The position numbers and the translations under genes were made by a program. 64,000 bases of DNA, from positions 42,783,558-42,847,557 of the forward strand of contig CM049310.1 in NCBI GenBank assembly GCA_026874595.1. The letters are read 5' to 3'. The DNA is from Sipunculus nudus (Eukaryota > Annelida > Sipuncula > Golfingiida > Sipunculidae). Shown piece after piece: positions 42,701 through 52,118 of the stretch (position 1 is the first letter of the stretch; each line of letters opens with the position of its first letter). Below the pieces are notes generated by a model. That model made no database searches and was not told where the DNA came from. It saw only the letters and a program-made list of their open reading frames with translations.

Positions 42701-45700
42701 GCAAGGTCAACTAATGAATTGCGAAGGTCACACCTATAAAGTTGACTGCCACCGTCAGCTGGTTCAGTATGCACAAACAGCAAGTTACCTGCAATTAATT
42801 GTTTTTATTTTATTGGTAAAATAATTGCAATTAAAAGTTACATGTAATGAATTTACATAGGTCAAGTTGCATGTAATTGATTATACAAATAACAATTTGA
42901 TTCAGCCGTAATTATCTTATGCAAGCAGGTATTTACCTTAATTATTTTGCACAAACATGAAGTTGCTTGTAATTAATGTATATAAAGAGCAAGTTACTTA
43001 ATTAACATACCCCTACCTATCAATCATTTCCTAAGAAGGCAAGGTATTTCTTGTTGCATGTTACTTATTCTTAATCAAACAAGTCGTATATATGAAGCCA
43101 AGAGCAGAAGTATTGATTACAGAAATTTTGTTTGTTATGGCACTGTCGCTTGAATCGTTAATTGTGTTGATATTTGGCCCAAAACAAGATAAATTTTGAT
43201 GTAAACAGAGAATCCAAGAAGTCTGTTCCAAAGGTATCAGTAGGGTCAGTTTATATTGGCGGTTTTAGCTTGTTTTAGGCCAGAATAACGCCACCAATAA
43301 CGATTCAAGCGACTGTGGTCATAGGTTCCTATACACCTATCTACTTACACTCTTTGACCTGAATATTATTTCCCAAAGGAACACATCCATGACAGTTGCG
43401 ATAGAAATTGAGTGAAGGTATCCGACATATAGCTTAATGAACAAATAAGTCATTACCATTATCATCTATCGTGCGCCTCCTGTCAGGTCTAATGGGTGTA
43501 GGGTATTTGTCAGAGATGTCATTAGCTCTGCTCCAGGTGTATGTCGGTGTTGGGTTACTCGCCAGAGGTTTCACATAGACTATCAAGCTGTCCCCCTCGT
43601 TAACCTTATAGTTTCGAACAGTGGGCTTTTCCTGATAATCTTTTATGTCTGTAGCACGCAAAATTAAGATTCAGAAAGGCCAATGGAGCTCAGCCGGACA
43701 AAGTGTACCGACTTTTGCACATGATTGTTTGCGATAATAAACTAATATAACATCTATATATGACGCAAATTAAAACTTTTATGTAACATATACATGCATA
43801 TTAGCGAAACAAATGGGGCATTAAAACGAATGTTTTACAATATAAGTGTAATATAGAATTTAATGACATTTTTCCTAAGGCTTTTTAAATATTTATATAA
43901 AATTATGAGTACTTATATAAAATATTGTTTCGAGTTGCTTGCTAAATCACCGATGATGGTTTAATTTCCAAACACTATGCTGATGCATCAACATACAGTT
44001 ACTCTTTACACATTTCAAAATCAGTGTTATACATTGGATATACAACCACGTTGTGACTAATCACATTTAAATCTTTTTAGGTTCATGCAAATGGTAGGAA
44101 AGAGTTTTTTAGTTGAATCAATGTGATTAAAATCCTTTCTATGACACGTGTCATTTATATACACCACAGATGTTTGGTTTCAGGTCTGAAGCACACAATT
44201 TCAGTGATCAGAAACAAATGCTTGCTCGGTGTGTAATTTCAGGCGTTAATTTATATCTGTGATTGCTGCTTCTTTGAATGTCCATTTTCAACCCAAACCG
44301 ATTCACTCACACACTTCGCAATTCTAAGTTATGAAGAATTTACATTGCGCAAAACATTTTTTTTGTTATGGGAATAGTATACGTACATGCTCTTGTGATG
44401 GTAGCGATTGTGGACATGGCTGTTCCATGATTGTTTGTTGCGAAACACTGGTACTTTCCTTCACTTGACTTTCGTGGTCCACGTACTCTGTAACCGCCGT
44501 CTATTGGAATAACTTTATAAAGGCTGAAAAAGTAAGGCTGACCGTTTCGTTCCCATCTTACACTGTAAATAAAAAAATCATTCAACCTTAAATTATGATG
44601 ATATCAATATTCAAAAAGGCGATACGCTTAACCTTTGATAAGGAATAGGTTCATGGACTGTGTAGGTGTCAGTCTTCACCAAATGAGAATTCAGGTAACT
44701 GAGTCTCCAAAAACGATTCAGAATTTGATCGTTGTAAAAATAAATCGTTATTCCGCTCTATACTTTGCCGATACACGTTCCCCTGCCGCAAAACTCTCTG
44801 GGAAAATAGCTTCCTTCCTGGACATTGTCCTCTGAGTAATTTCCTGTCGCAACCCACGCCCTTATCGAACCATGACAGGTTCATTTCTCCCAGTTTCTTA
44901 AAACCACTGATGGAGCTGCACACTAAAACCCGGATGTCATAGGTCGCACGTCAATATTATTTGTATACCGCTAGTTCTATAAAAAAACAGAATCCTGATT
45001 TCATATTTTCTACGCCCACGCTTGTTAGGCTATTTTGCACCGCAAGTCCCTGGAACCTGTACAGATAATATATCAGGGGGATTATGAATAATCACCATGT
45101 TGTCCATTAGCAATACCTTAGGTAGCGGTTATACACTGCAGTAGTTCCAGATCTCCCTTGCTTTAAACGCTACTTTGTTTATATCAAGTTAATCCATACT
45201 TGATTCCATAACTGTTTAAATTACTATAACAGGTGGTAAAGTAAATGTTCCTTCACACGTGAAATCACCTTAAGGCAATTAAACCTTACATTTCTCCTTT
45301 CGATTTTGTTAATGGATTTAAAAAATATTCCCAAAAATCAAGGTGAAAAGGAGTAGCTTATTGGAATCGGGTTTATAGACAGTAAATATGGACCCGCCAA
45401 AAAGGCCTCCAAAGATGGACGGATAAATCCGAAAGGCGTATTTGGATGGGGCGAGCGTCCCCTTTATTCGACCTTAAAGACATTGGGAAATAGAATGATA
45501 TTCAATTATTATCGAAAATGCGTCTCGCGTGGTTTTCTTTGCTACATCAGAATCCCAGAGTCCACTCCCGGCACATTGGTTTACCTGATCCAGGGGGCTG
45601 ACATTTACCGCTTCTATAATTTTGTTTCTCCAACTGAATTCATATATACAAGATATGCTTTTCAGATAAAGTATCTCTATTTTTAGTTTAGTGCCTGAGT

Positions 45701-46626
45701 TAAGGAACATTAACCTGATGCATATTCATAATATAATGTTAAACGTTGTACTTCCGGTGCAATATAGTACTCCATTACAATCGTGACGCAATGTAAACTT
45801 GAGCTATCAGTCGAAAGACTAAATGAATTGTATAACGTGCATGATATTACTCATGCTTCTACACTATTAGATAGAATTCAGAGGAACTGAGGTACATATC
45901 AGTGTGATATTTTGTTTAATAGCTGAGAGAAAAATGTTGACTATGAAAGTGAATTTTCAACCAAGATCTCTATATGACAGAGTTTTATTTATCCTACCTT
46001 GGTGTAGGTGTCCCTGATGCCTTGCATATAAAATCCAGGTAATTATAGATTCCCGGACGAAACCTCGTGTCATTCATGTAAACGTCAATTTTAGGAGGGC
46101 GAGCCACTGAAAAAGAAATGATAAAATAAGATCAGAAAACTCATGTAAATGATATATGGCATATACAATACACCATTAAAGTATTAAAATAATCTTCATT
46201 GATCCGTCTTGGGAAAAGATCTGTTATCCATGCATCGTACATTTATTAACAACTTCGCCAGTACCAGGTTTTAACTAAGCTTAACTTTATTAACAGGAAA
46301 AGCCTGTAACAACGAGGTGGTTATTCCAGGATTTGAAAAAAGAGGAGGCGCAGCCCTAAAGTCGGGAGGGGGTTGTCTGCGACTTTCAGACATATATATA
46401 TATATACTAATAAATATTTTTTTTCAGATTATATTGATGTTCCACAAAGCCCTATTAATAGAAAGCAAGCATATTTTAACTTGTTTTAACACACTGCGTG
46501 GCTGTAAAATTGTCTCCTACTAAAAATATCAAACATTTTTAGTTCTTGCATTATTATTATGATTATTATAAGTAATTTTGTGGGGTTTCTTATTGAAGTT
46601 GTTGTTTTTATGTTAACCGTGGGGCA

Positions 46627-46680
<54 letters not shown>

Positions 46681-49600
46681 GCATTATCTGAACAACAGAA
46701 ATAAATATGCATCAATAAGCGAGGTGTTGTAAGTAATTGGAATTTTTAAGTAGAAAATAGTTAGCACACATGTCGAAGAATTAACATGGATTAATTATTA
46801 AATGTCACTGAATCTGTCAAAGGTGACTTCATCTATTTTTCATGTGAAGCTTCTGATAATGAATTCCATAATATAGTTCTTTCGTAGATAAATTATTTTT
46901 GCAGCAGTTCAAATTGAACTGGAGCCAGTTGGAGTAGAAAAAGTAATAATGATTATCTGACCTGATGTAATTAAAGTACAGTCAAGCCCGCTTATTGTCA
47001 TGTCGGTGGTGCATGCATAAATTATTATAATAACCGGAATGTGACATTATGCGGGCTTCAATATTGATGTCCTTTTGAGTCAATGAGGAAGCGTTATGTC
47101 TCAAATAATGTTTAATAAATCGTCAATTAAAAGAAAATGTGTATGAATATTTTTATTGCACAACGGCATATCAGATTACTTTGATGCGCACCTGACAATT
47201 TATTTCCTGTTAGTTTTGTGCCGCATGCCGCAATAACTGACAAAAATCCGACTTGCCAACATAAAGAGACGTAGCGTCTGGGTCATGAGGTCAAATGTCT
47301 GGAAATATGCGGCACAGTTATAACGTTATGCGTAGGTAAACTATTTTTTCTTATAATTACTTCCCCGACTATTGTGCCTTATTTTCAATATATCTTATTT
47401 ATGACTCAAACTTCCATGATCGTCTTTATGATAGGACTGTTGGGGGAGCGGGCATCGTCATGCCATTGTCATCTTTCTGAAGTTTCGCCGCGATTGAGGT
47501 TTTTGACCGGGTTTCTCCTCCAGTGCTCACAAAATCTCCAGATTTTCGTGGAGCCTTGAAGGGGTTTTTCCAGTCGTTAGCAACGTTAAGAGCTCGTGCT
47601 TCGTGTCATCCCGGCGAAACCTCACCAAGGTGTACCAGGACCTTGCAAAGGCCAGAAGTTCATTATGTATGACATGTGATCGCAAACATCGCCCTTAATT
47701 GTTAACGTACGAAGAAACGCAATGATCTGGATCACCGTGGTATCTTAAGACGTTAATTAGCTAAGTGACGGGGAGCGACCTGCATGCATCACTGCAGTTG
47801 CCTGTGGCAGACAGGTGGGAAATTTGATCGTTTGATACGCCTGACCGATTACAGGCTCTTGGCCTCGTTGATCGCCGTGTCGGGGCCTGATGTGATATTA
47901 ACTGCGATCTGGTATCACTGCCAAGGGTTCCAAGCATGACAATGAACGGGATTATGACAATATTCCATGATATTAAACGGTCAGATTTACCATTGTTTAT
48001 ATAGGAAATGGATTGGGATTTCAGATTTATGTGACAATAAACGGGATTTTCTATTAACCGATATGACACAAAGTGGGCTCGACTGTATATAAACAAATAT
48101 CAGAAGTGAAAAATACTCATCGACTTATTTACATGCCATCTTCAGGCTTGTATATTACTATTAAAAATGCAGCTTTCAAACATCAAGCCTGGCCATCAGG
48201 CTCCAGTGACAGTAGCTTGGTATAAAGAGGTGATTTTAATTACCCCGGAATCAAGTAACCGTAAGCTTCTCTATAGTCTCTTGATATATTCCAGAGTAAA
48301 TGTAAAAAAAAAAATAAGCATAACAAGCATCTAGTGAAAGTACAAATAGCATGCATGGATGGTTTAACAGTTTTTGGCCATCCACCATGATGTTACAGAA
48401 CAATCGTAGGGTTTGGGACTTCACTTCTTCACACAAACAAAATAGAAAAAAAGATATAGTAAAAAACATGACAGAAATATGTAAGTATATAATCCCTTTA
48501 CTGTTTAGATTTATTTTAGAAATTTGTCTGCCACTCTTTACATTTACATTACAGATAATATCTTGCTAAGCTTTTCTTCACAAAATTTCAACAAATACAA
48601 CAAAAATAATTTCTCTGTAGGACAATATGAACCTTTAGAACTTATAACAAATATACATCATTATATCAGATATATATATCTATATTTACATTACAGACAA
48701 TATCTTGCTAAGCTTTTGTTCTTTCTTTTCCACATGGGACTAACATTACCACACTCGTGCATAGAGAAACACGAAAATATTTATTTACTTTTACGCCATA
48801 TTTAATCTTAGTTTGTGTATACTTTAATAATCGAACAAATTAAATATGAGTTAACATACACACTTGCCAGTAGTTGACTGGCATAAGTGTAAGCGTTTAA
48901 AGGGGGCGGGGACGCCCCCCCCCCCCCCCCCTATGAATAGGCCCCTGCAACGTCATATTTTGCCAAGTGTTTAGCCTCAATAAAGAGAAGATATGCAAGT
49001 ATCACGTCATTTAAGGGGTTCCGTTTCAACCTAGATCTACAAAATTTAAACCTGGTATCCTGTCATATTTTGATGTCTTCCTTGAAACAATGTTTTAACC
49101 ACCTTAACGCTAAATTCTTCGTAGAGTTCAGCTGTGCCAGATACACATTTGGTTTGCCCATTAAATGATAAAATTGTAACTATACTGTGCATCCATTTTA
49201 ATATACGTCGCTATCAAGAATTATATATCAAGGCCAATGGTTAAAGGTAAATAAACATTTGTAATATTTTCACCATATATCATTGTTTTTAATATCCCAT
49301 AAATTACTCAGTAATAGATTATTGTACTTTTTTATCTGATATAATTTAAACCGTTAAGTTATTATAATGGAACTTCAATGTTTGTCATGTAAACCGTTTA
49401 GCACCGACAGTCCAATATATTTGCATTATTATTCTTATTATAATCATACAGTCAAAATGATGCATCTCACATCACTTCTGTAACATCTGAAACAAGATCT
49501 TAAAAAAGAGGGGCAAAGTAGACTTAATATGTACCTCTCTAAAGATAGTTATCAGAAAGAAAACGGTACGAAACGCAAAATCGTGCGCATCATATCGGTA

Positions 49601-50112
49601 TTAATTATATATTATTCTATTTCAATTTTTCGTCGTTGAGGCTGGCCCATCGGAATTGCAGGTTAAACTCTATATAACCATCCATCCTTATACATGTACA
49701 TGAATGTCAAGGACATGTGTATGAGCAAGGACTATTTAAAAACAATTTTGATTAAGCTTTATTTTTTTCCTAATAATTAATAATCCAATAATCATGAAAC
49801 TAGGAATTGGTTATAAATTAGCAACCCAGCTTATTGAGTTTTACATAAGCACTGCTCATTTATTGGAAGGATTGGTTATGGTAAGTCTTATGAAATTTGT
49901 AATTATAGTGTAACTCTAAGGTCATGCGAAAATCCAGTCGTATGCAGTTTTTAATTGATCTCTTATATATATTCTGCGCATGAAATTACCGAACACACAT
50001 TTATTTTTGTCCAAAAACCTTGATAATCATTATTTGTATTACCATTTTGTTGTTGCATTGTTAATATTCTGTTAATAAATAGGTGATTTAGGAAAAGTAA
50101 GTAATGATATAT

Positions 50113-50171
<59 letters not shown>

Positions 50172-51163
50172 CAGCAAGGAGATCATGTTAACATAAATGT
50201 ATTTAAATGTTCAAATTAAAATTAGTTGCAATGGAAATAAGGCTCTTACATATATCATCGAATTCAATCAATTTGATCTGGCAATATATGGACATGCCAG
50301 CTTTTCTAGGCTTGCCTGAGGATGTGTTGAATAAACGGGCTGTTTTACCAATTCCCGGAGATAAGGGGGGGACTTTTTTCGTGTGGGGATGTGTCATAAA
50401 AGCCTATTACTAAGTGTGTACGCTGGTTGATTAAGCCGGGGAAATTCTTATATGATATTTATAATCGTATACAAATACGCACTGGAAATTACTATGTATT
50501 TATTCATGGTAGACGGTGTGCAAACACATGTGTACTGGTATGATTCCGGGTATTTAACAGGATTAATAGATAAAGTACATAGATAATTTTAATAGGTTGG
50601 TTCATACGCAAGGCACTGCATTTCTCGTTCTTGATAATGTCGATCAAAACAATTATTCTGTATAAATAATAGATAAATATAATAATACATAAAAAATATA
50701 ATAATTATAAAGCACATAAAGGAACACTATTTTATCAGCCGGATGAATCAGATGATCTCAGTAATAGAAGAGTCGACAATATTCAACAGTATAATGGTTC
50801 AGAAGTGTAATGGATCAGGATGTGAAAGTAAAATAATAAAATCTTAAGTTTACATAATGTTTCGCCAATTTGATTTTAGTTTTATGTTTTACTATGCGTC
50901 CAGTGAAACTATAGCAGACAAGTTGAATGGACAGGAAGGACACCCAGTAATTAATTAGCTTAGGACCATAATCTGAGTTGGCATTAAAGACTCCCGTGAT
51001 ATAAATATTGTTACGGGGTGACATAAAAGCGGACCGAACTGTCTCGCATATGAAGCATGCTTTTCTAGCGAAGCAGTTGGTACGCCGGACTTGTGCGCCG
51101 ACGACATGGGCTCGAATCCAGGATCGACCCAGTATTTTTCCCCTGAGCTTTGTCTTCGTAATA

Positions 51164-51220
<57 letters not shown>

Positions 51221-51359
51221 GCACATCATAAGTGGATCAATCAGAAATTTTACATAAACATACCCTCCCGGACCATCTTGGTAAATCTAAATCATCAGTA
51301 TCATTATCCAGTGAGGGGACACCAGTCTGTCTCTGCATAATAATACATGATTTTCTATA

Positions 51360-51404
<45 letters not shown>

Positions 51405-51849
51405 AGCTAATTCTGATTCCATGTATACTAATGCTAGCCATCTGAGGTCTCGAAAGCTTGATTAATCTATAGAAAGACGTGTGCGTCATAATCATTGTCA
51501 TTCTCACTCTCTGTCTCTCTGTCTGTCTTTCTCTCTCCGCTCTCTATCTCTCTCTCTCTTTCTCTCTGTATATTATATTTATATATATGGTCTTATTAAT
51601 TATAAATTCCAATTATTACCAACCCTTTCTTGTAGAGAAGTCCTGGTTGATTCCATTACATTTTCAGTTTTTCTAATGTTAATATCTTGTTCCAGTGAAA
51701 AGCGTTTATTTACATATACTTACATGAAATGCCCCCAAAAAGCGATAGAAGGTGTGGAGAAACGGAGTAAGTCTCTGACATTTACCTCTCTGTGATGCTG
51801 TTGATGTAAGTGTAACAGGGAAGAAAAGTAGAAACCATGGGGCGACCAT
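27158..51849 (-). CDS. L1CAM/neuroglian-type immunoglobulin protein (Ig1-Ig4)
   Basis: Split minus-strand gene: 51,849-51,786 (signal peptide), 46,106-45,998 (Ig1a), 44,562-44,387 (Ig1b), 43,648-43,457 (Ig2a), about 42,233-42,139 (Ig2b, uncertain), 41,958-41,853 (Ig3a), 41,588-41,419 (Ig3b), 34,315-34,172 (Ig4a), 27,639-27,472 (Ig4b). Each Ig is coded by two exons, as in L1-family genes (family knowledge). Phases agree at all junctions except those around Ig2b. Diagnostic motifs are CKASGTPTPSVRWERNGQP and YQCFATNNHGTA (Ig1), RCIFSGYPLPTVFW and DSGFYGCKASNSAG (Ig3), and FVCAGEGVP and QCIVENIHG (Ig4). L1-type proteins are neural adhesion receptors; here the domains after Ig4 are not found in the window. 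It may be a 4-Ig derivative, or its 3' end may lie outside. Confidence 0.88.
27472..27639 (-). CDS. Ig4 exon b
   Basis: Acceptor AACTATTTACAG, donor CTGG|GTAAGA; 168 bases. Reads ADRQVKPNVMIRDHSLTIIN, then DLMNVQCIVENIHGKLVADG, YLNVL. LTI.NV, QC...N.HG and YLNV match L1-family Ig4. If the donor is not used the frame stays open to a stop at 27,158. Confidence 0.92.
27690..27880. repeat. Dispersed repeat fragment (related to 59.85-60.18 kb)
   Basis: Shares GTGAAATTTTGAGTA-type sequence with 59,880-59,900 (ATGAAATTTTAAGTA) and CCTCCGC... with the CGGAGG block near 60,150. Probably two fragments of one interspersed family; the class is unknown. Confidence 0.4.
27900..29150. other. Intronic stretch, no gene seen
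   Basis: AT-rich with no supported exon. Part of the Ig4 intron of the minus-strand gene. Confidence 0.5.
29160..29816 (+). promoter_or_regulatory. LTR-like or promoter-like sequence, left part
   Basis: GC-richer than its surroundings. It has an inverted CCAAT (GATTGGCT at about 29,325), a GC box (AAGGGGCG) and a TATA box (CTATATAAGG at 29,349), then a leader-like stretch. The sequence resumes at 32,719 after the foldback element and runs to a T/A-rich end near 33,040. A solo LTR is the simplest reading; a cellular promoter is possible. Its LTR ends were not located. Confidence 0.45.
30480..31100. repeat. Internal ~243-bp repeats of the foldback element
   Basis: AACCCCTAT.GTAATAAAGTTC recurs at about 30,533, 30,779 and 31,024, each preceded by ACAATAGGCAAC.TT and followed by TAATGACCA/TAATAACCA. 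A fainter first copy (GAGGCAACATTATCA) lies near 30,300. Confidence 0.85.
31620..31665. repeat. (AT)n microsatellite in the foldback element
   Basis: A TA run inside the element's interior. Confidence 0.95.
31688..31773. repeat. Hairpin with 21-bp perfect arms
   Basis: AACCTTTTCAGACACAGACA...TGTCTGTGTCTGAAAAGGTT, with a loop of about 18 bases and weaker pairing outside the core. No T run follows, so it is not a terminator. Confidence 0.9.
32719..33236 (+). promoter_or_regulatory. LTR-like sequence, right part
   Basis: Continuation of the 29,160-29,816 sequence after the foldback insertion. Ends in an A/T-rich stretch (TTTATTAAATATATTG), a C16 run at 33,199 and CAGTGTAACA at 33,227, which could be a 3' LTR end. 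Confidence 0.35.
33240..34170. other. Intronic stretch, no gene seen
   Basis: AT-rich, no supported exon or repeat boundary. The plus-strand ORF starting at 34,123 is the antisense of the Ig4a exon. Confidence 0.5.
34172..34315 (-). CDS. Ig4 exon a
   Basis: Acceptor TTGTTATTACAG, donor CCTG|GTAAGG; 144 bases. Reads VKPRWLKQHGHSIKPMDLNV, TEGENATFVCAGEGVP, TWYINARP. The phase joins correctly to Ig3b (KVE|V) and to Ig4b. About 7 kb upstream of Ig3b's end lies a Gypsy element that fills the intron. Confidence 0.92.
35574..35590 (+). promoter_or_regulatory. Retrotransposon primer-binding site (tRNA-Pro type)
   Basis: TGGGGCTCGTCCGGGAT matches the 3' end of animal tRNA-Pro (TGGGGGCTCGTCCGGGAT) except for one missing G. 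It sits between the LTR and gag, as expected for priming minus-strand DNA. Confidence 0.8.
35755..36285 (+). pseudogene. Gypsy gag remnant
   Basis: ATG at 35,755 reads MATAVQQWIKSGQDLGYEGP and ALQELFKEQQ up to a stop at 35,863. A long Glu/Arg-rich stretch partly made of (GA)n follows, then MMGKKLQPQE, RYPEQPRFTDRRDDLDSYL and VWFKRFAEQADG. The DDLDSYL..F..FAE motif is typical of Gypsy gag in invertebrates. Broken by at least one stop and frameshifts. Confidence 0.82.
35943..36040. repeat. (GATA)n and (GA)n simple repeat
   Basis: GATAGATAGATA then (GA)n within the gag region. The long LSLSLS frame on the opposite strand is an artefact of it. Confidence 0.95.
36759..38193 (-). mobile_element. 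5'-truncated LINE inserted in the Gypsy element
   Basis: The minus-strand frames encode the C-terminal part of a LINE pol: KTKIIVFRRGG...HYKYLGITFTSKLSW (about 38,120-37,990), then KINWATYIRTLLFQAGFGYM, then a Cys-His motif ICKYCY...DECHFMLECPLY (about 37,270-37,190). The 3' end carries (CTTA)n. The 11-bp target duplication CAGGTCAAAGA is at 36,748-36,758 and 38,194-38,204. Clade not assigned; several frameshifts. Confidence 0.88.
37035..37433 (-). pseudogene. LINE pol C-terminal zinc-finger fragment
   Basis: 132 open codons with CKYC..H....C, the Cys-His finger found at the C terminus of many LINE polymerases. Part of the 36,759-38,193 element. Confidence 0.75.
38240..39330 (+). pseudogene. 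Gypsy nucleocapsid, protease and RT-flank remnants
   Basis: KCGKVGHIARDF at about 38,254-38,290 is a zinc knuckle with the last Cys changed to Phe. VIMMRDIGCDDVIL (about 38,576) resembles the MRDTGC active region of Gypsy proteases. VIEKYNDVFTNVPG (about 39,238) resembles the stretch before reverse transcriptase. Stops are frequent and no catalytic YVDD was found. Confidence 0.6.
39009..39208 (+). repeat. Five 40-bp tandem repeats in the pol region
   Basis: TATAGCTAAAGAATCTGATG plus TAGTGGTAGGGGCTGATATG repeated five times with one or two changes. Each unit could code FIAKESDVVVGADM, but 40 is not a multiple of three, so the amplification broke the frame. Confidence 0.95.
39941..40615 (+). 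repeat. 3' LTR of the Gypsy element
   Basis: Begins TGACACAGTG directly after a purine tract. 39,955-40,075 matches 35,287-35,400 directly, while about 40,425-40,612 matches 35,402-35,568 in reverse complement. The outer end is uncertain. Confidence 0.6.
41419..41588 (-). CDS. Ig3 exon b
   Basis: Acceptor GATCTTTTAG, donor GAAG|GTATCA; 170 bases. Reads PLPTVFWLGKLPQNHVTY, HLLTIKNPKEEDSGFYGCKA, then SNSAGESQPHGIELKVE: C, E, F and G strands of Ig3 with Trp and Cys in place. Confidence 0.92.
41853..41958 (-). CDS. Ig3 exon a
   Basis: Acceptor CTTTTTCCAG, donor GGATA|GTAGGT; 106 bases. Reads PKKDKRPKLMFQSGPVVRIV then EGVPEVTLRCIFSG. Two leftover bases plus the first base of the next exon give Y, so the joined sequence is IFSGYPLPTVFW, a textbook Ig C strand. 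Confidence 0.92.
42139..42233 (-). CDS. Ig2 exon b, ambiguous
   Basis: Two readings compete. With acceptor CTGACGAG at 42,234, the frame gives GTEQQEVLHKRRKKSDQEFV then ICNGALPN, which looks like the F strand of Ig2, but it ends in phase 0 at CTG|GTTAAT and does not join Ig3a. With acceptor CAACAG at 42,220 an 81-base exon keeps phase on both sides but shows no Ig pattern. An A6 run (GACGAAAAAAGTC) may mark a frameshift or a sequencing error. Confidence 0.4.
42440..43430. other. Ig2 intron, no second exon found
   Basis: AT-rich with a G9-10 run near 42,520. Searched on the - strand for a better Ig2b exon; a frame near 43,330-43,430 (NFYRNCHGCVPLGNNIQVKE) is protein-like but has no clean acceptor. 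Confidence 0.35.
43457..43648 (-). CDS. Ig2 exon a
   Basis: Acceptor CGTGCTACAG, donor AATG|GTAATG; 192 bases. Reads YIKDYQEKPTV, VNEGDSLIVYVKPLASNP, TPTYTWSRAND, RRRTIDDNG. The layout EG..L....P....P.PTY.W fits L1-family Ig2, but the expected B-strand Cys is Val (SLIVYV). The frame stays open past the donor as NDLFVH then stop. Confidence 0.85.
44387..44562 (-). CDS. Ig1 exon b
   Basis: Acceptor TTTATTTACAG, donor GCAT|GTACGT; 176 bases. Reads VRWERNGQPYFF... then SSEGKYQCFATNNHGTAMS, containing the core Trp and second Cys of Ig1. YQCFA.N..GTA is characteristic of L1/neuroglian Ig1. Confidence 0.92.
44600..45990. other. Ig1 intron, no gene seen
   Basis: Only short chance frames on both strands, none with a recognisable pattern. 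Confidence 0.5.
45998..46106 (-). CDS. Ig1 exon a
   Basis: Acceptor TTCTTTTTCAG, donor CCAAG|GTAGGA; 109 bases. Reads ARPPKIDVY...FRPGIYNYLDFICKASGTPTP: the A-C strands of an I-set Ig domain with the first conserved Cys. The ARPPKI opening is typical of L1-family proteins after the signal peptide. Confidence 0.9.
46631..46677. repeat. (AT)n microsatellite
   Basis: A TA run between the Ig1a exon and the Tigger-like element. Confidence 0.95.
46979..48085. mobile_element. Tigger/pogo-like non-autonomous DNA transposon
   Basis: Terminal inverted repeats CAGTCAAGCCCGCTTATTGT and, from the other end, CAGTCGAGCCCACTTTGTGT, continuing as CAT.TCGGT. Flanked by TA on both sides. 1,107 bp with no transposase frame. 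The ends fit the CAGTY-starting pogo/Tigger branch of Tc1/mariner. It lies in the first coding intron of the Ig gene. Confidence 0.82.
48090..50110. other. Intronic stretch, no gene seen
   Basis: AT-rich. Contains a C19 run at about 48,914-48,931 and two imperfect copies of TTACATTACAGA.AATATCTTGCTAAGCTTTT (48,543 and 48,687). Confidence 0.5.
50118..50168. repeat. (AT)n microsatellite
   Basis: A TA run about 50 bases long. Confidence 0.95.
51070..51140 (+). repeat. tRNA-derived SINE head with AT tail
   Basis: A-box-like TAGCGAAGCAGTTGG and B-box-like GGCTCGAATCC about 33 bases apart, a tRNA-like layout. A short body and an (AT)n tract at 51,163 follow. The acceptor stem does not pair well, so it is a SINE and not a tRNA gene. 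Confidence 0.6.
51163..51220. repeat. (AT)n microsatellite
   Basis: A TA run directly after the tRNA-like SINE, probably its tail. Confidence 0.95.
51361..51402. repeat. (AT)n microsatellite
   Basis: A second TA run 140 bases downstream. A CT-rich simple repeat follows at 51,500-51,570. Confidence 0.95.
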
Positions 51850-51881
51850 ACTTCACTTGGGCAACCACGGTGTACAGCAAA
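51786..51881 (-). CDS. Signal-peptide exon of the Ig gene
   Basis: Acceptor CTCTGTTTGCAG, donor AGAG|GTAAAT. An in-frame TGA lies just before the ATG at 51,849-51,847. Translation begins MVAPWFLLFFPVTLTSTAS, a typical secretory signal, then QR. One base is left over; joined to the next exon it gives V then ARPPKID, so the phase is correct. Coding part 51,786-51,849. Confidence 0.85.
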
Positions 51882-52118
51882 CTGCAAACAGAGAAAAAAA
51901 TCATAAAAAGCAAAGAATTTTCTGGTTTTATGTGATAGTGTTGACGCATTTACTTTCCTTTCTTTCCTAGGTAGATCTATCTTTATGTGTTTTTACATTC
52001 TAGTCTGGTGCAAGCATATATACTATACCTGCAAATAGCAAACCAATTAAGACGAATATGCAAATATTAGGATTAATGGCAGGACAGTACCTTAAACCGA
52101 CTTAAACTGCCTTAAACA

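Noticed and set aside
44635-44923. Overlapping ORFs on both strands near Ig1b
   Set aside because: No Ig or other pattern and no splice phase to the adjacent exons.
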